Origin: Spirosoma lacussanchae
GTDB taxonomy: Bacteria > Bacteroidota > Bacteroidia > Cytophagales > Spirosomataceae
Reading direction: 5' to 3'
Length of the DNA stretch: 64,000 nucleotides
Assembly (NCBI RefSeq): GCF_005870035.1
Contig: NZ_SWJG01000001.1
Location: 1,041,639 to 1,105,638, forward strand
Part shown: piece after piece, positions 61,173-64,000 of the stretch
Layout: each line of letters begins with the position of its first letter
How positions within the stretch are numbered: position 1 is the stretch's first letter
Position numbers and translations under genes: made by a program
Notes under the pieces: model-generated
Seen by the model: only the letters and a program-made list of their open reading frames with translations
What the model was told of the DNA's origin: nothing
Databases searched by the model: none

Positions 61173-61571
61173 ATGAATCCAAAATCACGGGGTTACGCCC
61201 TTATCGTTGTGCTGATGTGTGCTTTCGCTTTGACAATCTATGGTGCATACTCACCTGCGCGCAAAGCCCAGAAACAGCAAATTGTGTGTGTGAAATTCAA
61301 AAAAGGGGTTGAATCGCAAGCTGTTGAGCAGCATATGAACGGTTTTGCCGCTCTAAAGCATGAAATTCCAAACATCGTTGGTTACACGTCTGGCAAGACA
61401 ATTTTGCCAAACGGAGCCGTTGCCGACTATGACGTGGTGCATTATCTGACGTTTCAGAGCGAGGCCGACATTAAAATTTTTGAAAGCAGCCCAGCTTACA
61501 AACAGTTTGTAACGCAGAACCAGGGCGTTTGGGAAAAAACGCTGATCGTCAATGCCGATATTCGGCCGTAA
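61173..61571 (+). CDS. Dabb (stress-responsive A/B barrel) family protein
   Basis: The 132-aa protein starts at 61173 (MNPKSRGYALIVVLMCAF) with an N-terminal membrane segment or signal. A Dabb ferredoxin-like domain follows (IVCVKFKKGVESQAVEQHMNGF; YDVVHYLTFQSEADIKIFESSPAYKQF). These domains usually dimerise; function is not known. A terminator follows, before rpsT. Confidence 0.85.
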   Translation: MNPKSRGYALIVVLMCAFALTIYGAYSPARKAQKQQIVCVKFKKGVESQAVEQHMNGFAALKHEIPNIVGYTSGKTILPNGAVADYDVVHYLTFQSEADIKIFESSPAYKQFVTQNQGVWEKTLIVNADIRP

Positions 61572-61589
61572 GCGTTGGTTTATAACAGA

Positions 61590-61625
61590 AAATCAGTCAG
61601 TACGCTTGGATGTGCTGACTGATTT
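61590..61625 (+). terminator. Terminator between the Dabb gene and rpsT
   Basis: Stem AAATCAGTCAG / CTGACTGATTT with a 14-base loop, ending in T4, 19 bases after the stop codon. Confidence 0.8.
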
Positions 61626-61628
61626 TCT

Positions 61629-61636
61629 TATTTTTG
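61629..61636 (+). promoter_or_regulatory. -7 box of rpsT
   Basis: TATTTTTG (exact TAnnTTTG) directly after the Dabb terminator, 40 bases before the rpsT start at 61676. Confidence 0.65.
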
Positions 61637-61675
61637 CGCCCTCATATCGCGAAACGATCTTTACAGTACATACCG

Positions 61676-61942
61676 ATGGCAAACCATAAGTCAGCAAAAA
61701 AAGCAATCCGGTCGAGCGCCAAAAAGCGGCTGTTGAACCGCTACCAGCACGTTACGACCCGGAACCTGGTGAAAAAACTGCGTACCACCACCGACCATGC
61801 TATGGCCGTTGAGTTGTTCAAAACCGTATCGTCGGCGCTGGACAAACTGGCAAAGCGCAACATCATCCACAAGAACAAAGCGTCTAACAACAAGTCGAAA
61901 CTGGCTCGGTTGGTAAACGGTCTGAAGCCTGCTGCTGCCTAG
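61676..61942 (+). CDS. rpsT: 30S ribosomal protein S20
   Basis: The 88-aa basic protein starts at 61676 (MANHKSAKKAIRSSAKKRLL); upstream in-frame codons lie in the leader. The Lys/Ala-rich helical pattern with LNRYQHVTTRN and HKNKASNNKSKLARLVN is typical S20, which binds 16S rRNA early in 30S assembly. It is monocistronic with its own promoter and terminator. Confidence 0.97.
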   Translation: MANHKSAKKAIRSSAKKRLLNRYQHVTTRNLVKKLRTTTDHAMAVELFKTVSSALDKLAKRNIIHKNKASNNKSKLARLVNGLKPAAA

Positions 61943-61968
61943 TTGTCAGTCATTCAGAGACATATCAG

Positions 61969-61999
61969 AACCTTACCTTTTTCGGGGTGAGGTTTTTTT
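61969..61999 (+). terminator. Terminator of rpsT
   Basis: Stem AACCTTACC / GGTGAGGTT (one G·T pair) with an 8-base loop, followed by T7. Confidence 0.8.
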
Positions 62000-62093
62000 A
62001 TGCCCTAACTGGCCTGAAATGCGGTAGAACAGCGAGGTTTATGGTGTCTATTTTGTTAGTTCGTGTTTAGTTCCTGACCGATTCACTGCTGCC

Positions 62094-62789
62094 GTGACCT
62101 ACGAAACCTCCGGAAAAATCCAAAGCTGGGCCGAAGAAGACCGCCCCCGTGAAAAGTTGATGCTCAAGGGAAAAGCCGCCCTGTCCGATGCCGAATTGAT
62201 CGCTATTCTGATCAACGCCGGTACGGTAGACCTGACTGCGGTCGATATCGCCAAAATCATCCTGAAGAGCGTAGGTAACAACCTGAATGACCTGGCCCGG
62301 CTGAGCATCAAAGACCTGTCTAAATTTCGGGGTATTGGCGAAGCGCGGGCCATCGCTATCGTGGCTGCCCTTGAGCTAGGGCGTCGGCGCAAAGAGCAGG
62401 ACCGTCCGCAGCGCGCCCGAATCACCTGCTCGCGCGATGCCTACAACGAGATGATTCCGCATCTGATCGATAAGCCGCACGAAGAATTCTGGATTTTGCT
62501 GATGAACCGCGCCAACGAGGTGCTGCGGCCGGTACTGATCAGCGCGGGGGGCGTATCGGGTACGGTGGCCGATCCCAAAATTATCTTCAAGCAGGCAATT
62601 GAGTACCTGGCTTCGTCGATGATTCTGTTTCATAACCACCCTTCCGGCAACCTGACCCCGTCGCAGGCCGACAAAGAACTGACCCGTAAGCTGAAAGACG
62701 CGGGGCAACTGCTCGATATTCCGGTACTGGACCATCTGATCTTTACCGACAAGGCCTACTACAGCTTTGCCGACGAGGGTATATTGTAA
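62094..62789 (+). CDS. radC: DNA repair protein RadC family (JAMM/MPN domain)
   Basis: The 231-aa protein starts with GTG at 62094 (TYETSGKIQSWAEEDRPREKL). An N-terminal helix-hairpin-helix region (LSKFRGIGEARAIAIVAALELG) precedes the RadC JAMM domain with metal motif LFHNHPSGNLTPSQAD (about 180-195) and an upstream Glu. A true repair role for RadC is doubted; JAMM proteins are metallopeptidases. It stands alone and ends 16 bases from a convergent pseudouridine synthase gene. Confidence 0.93.
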   Translation: MTYETSGKIQSWAEEDRPREKLMLKGKAALSDAELIAILINAGTVDLTAVDIAKIILKSVGNNLNDLARLSIKDLSKFRGIGEARAIAIVAALELGRRRKEQDRPQRARITCSRDAYNEMIPHLIDKPHEEFWILLMNRANEVLRPVLISAGGVSGTVADPKIIFKQAIEYLASSMILFHNHPSGNLTPSQADKELTRKLKDAGQLLDIPVLDHLIFTDKAYYSFADEGIL

Positions 62790-62805
62790 GCGCCTATGGA
62801 TCAGC

Positions 62806-63384
62806 CTACAGCTTTAGACCCTGCATGATCTCGCCCCGGCTCAGTTGCCGAACGTCGCCGGGCATCATACCTTCGGCCGTGAGTGATTCGATGGCCCAGC
62901 GCACGAGCCGGAGCGTAGGAAACCCAACGGCGGCCGTCATTCGGCGTACCTGCCGGTTCTTGCCTTCGTGCAGACTGATCGATAGCCACGAGGTCGGTAT
63001 GGCGGCTCGGTAGCGGATGGGCGGGTCGCGGTCGGGCAGGGGTGGCGCCACAATCGGTTTCGCCAGCGCGGGCAGGGTCGCGTAGGGTTTGCCATCGACC
63101 GAAATCGTGACCCCTGCCGATAACTGCTGGCAGGCTTCGGCTGTCAGCGCCCCATCTACCTGCACGTAGTAGGTTCGGTTGTGCCTGAATCTGGGGTTCA
63201 GCAGCCGATGATTGAGTGGCTTATCGCTCGTCAGGAGGAGCAGCCCTTCGCTGTCGGCATCGAGCCGCCCAACGGGATAAACATCGCTCGGGAAGTCGTA
63301 CGCCAGATCGGCCAGCGTGGGTTTGTCGCCCTCGCGCGAAAACTGCGAGAGCATCAGGTACGGCTTGTAGATCAGATAATACAT
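62806..63384 (-). CDS. Pseudouridine synthase, RluE/RsuA type
   Basis: The 192-aa enzyme starts at 63384 (MYYLIYKPYLMLSQFS), the standard KP start of the family; the upstream extension is not homologous. The catalytic Asp is in VGRLDADSEGLLLL, with further motifs RTYYVQVDG and HEGKNRQVRRMTAAVG. It lacks an N-terminal S4 domain, as RluE does, and makes pseudouridine in 23S rRNA (site by homology). Confidence 0.9.
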   Translation of the reverse strand: MYYLIYKPYLMLSQFSREGDKPTLADLAYDFPSDVYPVGRLDADSEGLLLLTSDKPLNHRLLNPRFRHNRTYYVQVDGALTAEACQQLSAGVTISVDGKPYATLPALAKPIVAPPLPDRDPPIRYRAAIPTSWLSISLHEGKNRQVRRMTAAVGFPTLRLVRWAIESLTAEGMMPGDVRQLSRGEIMQGLKL

Positions 63385-63452
63385 CAGGAAGCAGTGCAGT
63401 TCATACGGGTTGGGCAAACAGTGGAGATATACCTCGCTCCTCACCAGAGACC

Positions 63453-64000
63453 TCAATCCTGTACTGATAACCAAACGGGGCAGTGGTCGGCGTGGACGGC
63501 GTCGGGAAGCATTCGGCAGTCGGCAATGCGGTGGCGGATGGGTTCGCTGACCGACGCGTAATCGATGCGCCAGCCTTTGTTACTGGTGCGGGCGCCAGCG
63601 CGGTAACTCCACCAGCTGTAGGCAACGTCGTTGGGGTGAGTATACCGAAAGGCGTCTACCATGCCGGAGCCAAACCATTGATCCATCCAGGCGCGTTCTT
63701 CGGGCAGAAATCCAGTGGTGTTTTTGTTGCGGACGGGGTCGTGAATGTCCTTGGCGGTATGGGCAATGTTGTAATCGCCGACTACGATCAGGTTGGGCCG
63801 GGTTTGCCGCAGCGTTTGGACGTACTCGAAGAAATCACGGAGAAACTCCATCTTCACCGCCTGCCGGACCTCGCCCGTGGTGCCCGAGGGGAAGTAACAG
63901 TTCAGCAGGGTCAGGTCGCCAAAATCGGTGCGCAGAATGCGGCCTTCGCAATCATATACGGCCAGACCACAGCCCATGACAACGTTGGTAGGAGCGATGC
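63453..64000 (-). CDS. xth: Exodeoxyribonuclease III / AP endonuclease, C-terminal part (partial)
   Basis: The fragment contains at least 182 codons of an EEP-fold nuclease and runs off the right edge, so the start is outside the window. Motifs are NLIVVGDYNIAHTAKDIH (catalytic DxN), RYTHPNDVAYSWWSYRAGA, WRIDYASVS and the terminal ADHCPVW with the catalytic His. Xth removes nucleotides 3' to 5' and cuts at abasic sites in base-excision repair. The family is clear; the missing N-terminus holds the first metal Glu. Confidence 0.93.
   Translation of the reverse strand, partial: IAPTNVVMGCGLAVYDCEGRILRTDFGDLTLLNCYFPSGTTGEVRQAVKMEFLRDFFEYVQTLRQTRPNLIVVGDYNIAHTAKDIHDPVRNKNTTGFLPEERAWMDQWFGSGMVDAFRYTHPNDVAYSWWSYRAGARTSNKGWRIDYASVSEPIRHRIADCRMLPDAVHADHCPVWLSVQD

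Overview
The window is chromosomal DNA of a GC-rich (mid-50s percent by eye) member of the Bacteroidota, most likely a Cytophagales/Spirosomaceae bacterium close to Spirosoma. This rests on family content (DUF4270, DUF5686, DUF4907, DUF1080, FAS1 lipoproteins, a gliding/T9SS type B C-terminal sorting domain) and on repeated Bacteroidota-type promoter boxes (TAnnTTTG). No rRNA, tRNA or CRISPR array was seen. Genes lie on both strands in short operons, many separated by clear hairpin terminators.

Layout. 0.2-8.5 kb: secreted DUF1080 proteins, a DUF1624 acyltransferase, a FAS1 lipoprotein, a small alpha/beta hydrolase, a cytochrome c-sugar dehydrogenase fusion and an ABC exporter. 8.7-17.4 kb: a minus-strand run reading outer-membrane barrel, MHS-type MFS carrier, two small membrane proteins, a sodium/solute symporter-histidine kinase, a response regulator and acetyl-CoA synthetase. 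It looks like one system for sensing, importing and activating acetate or a similar acid. 17.5-45.2 kb: ordinary chromosome with pdxH, a DUF349 protein, a DUF5686 outer-membrane protein, a T9SS cargo protein, an SPFH protein, polA, a kelch/DUF4907/DUF4270 operon, a thioesterase, a serine hydrolase, a methyltransferase and GT87. 51.7-64 kb: dnaE, trx, pyruvate dehydrogenase E2, an rlmI-like gene, an isomerase, rpsT, radC, a pseudouridine synthase and a partial xth.

The accessory highlight is an island at about 45.48-51.73 kb wedged against the 5' end of dnaE. The start of dnaE occurs three times: a decayed 49-bp remnant (45482), an exact 168-bp copy of codons 1-56 (47038) and the intact gene (51733). 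Between the copies sit two cargoes. Cargo 1 has an HrgA/COG2958-like nuclease candidate and an antitoxin with a frameshifted RelE-type toxin. Cargo 2 has a WYL-domain regulator divergent from an SF1 helicase, with a palindromic operator between their promoters, followed by a retron.

The retron has its own promoter box, a non-coding RNA closed by perfect 13-bp a1/a2 inverted repeats, a reverse transcriptase with the retron NAxxH, YADD and VTG motifs, and an ATGA-overlapping AT-rich gene whose product carries an RNHYGH motif typical of HEPN ribonucleases. I read cargo 2 as a candidate anti-phage system (WYL regulator, helicase, retron, putative HEPN effector). The repeated dnaE starts suggest that cargoes accrete at this locus. 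No integrase or transposase is visible, so the insertion mechanism is open.
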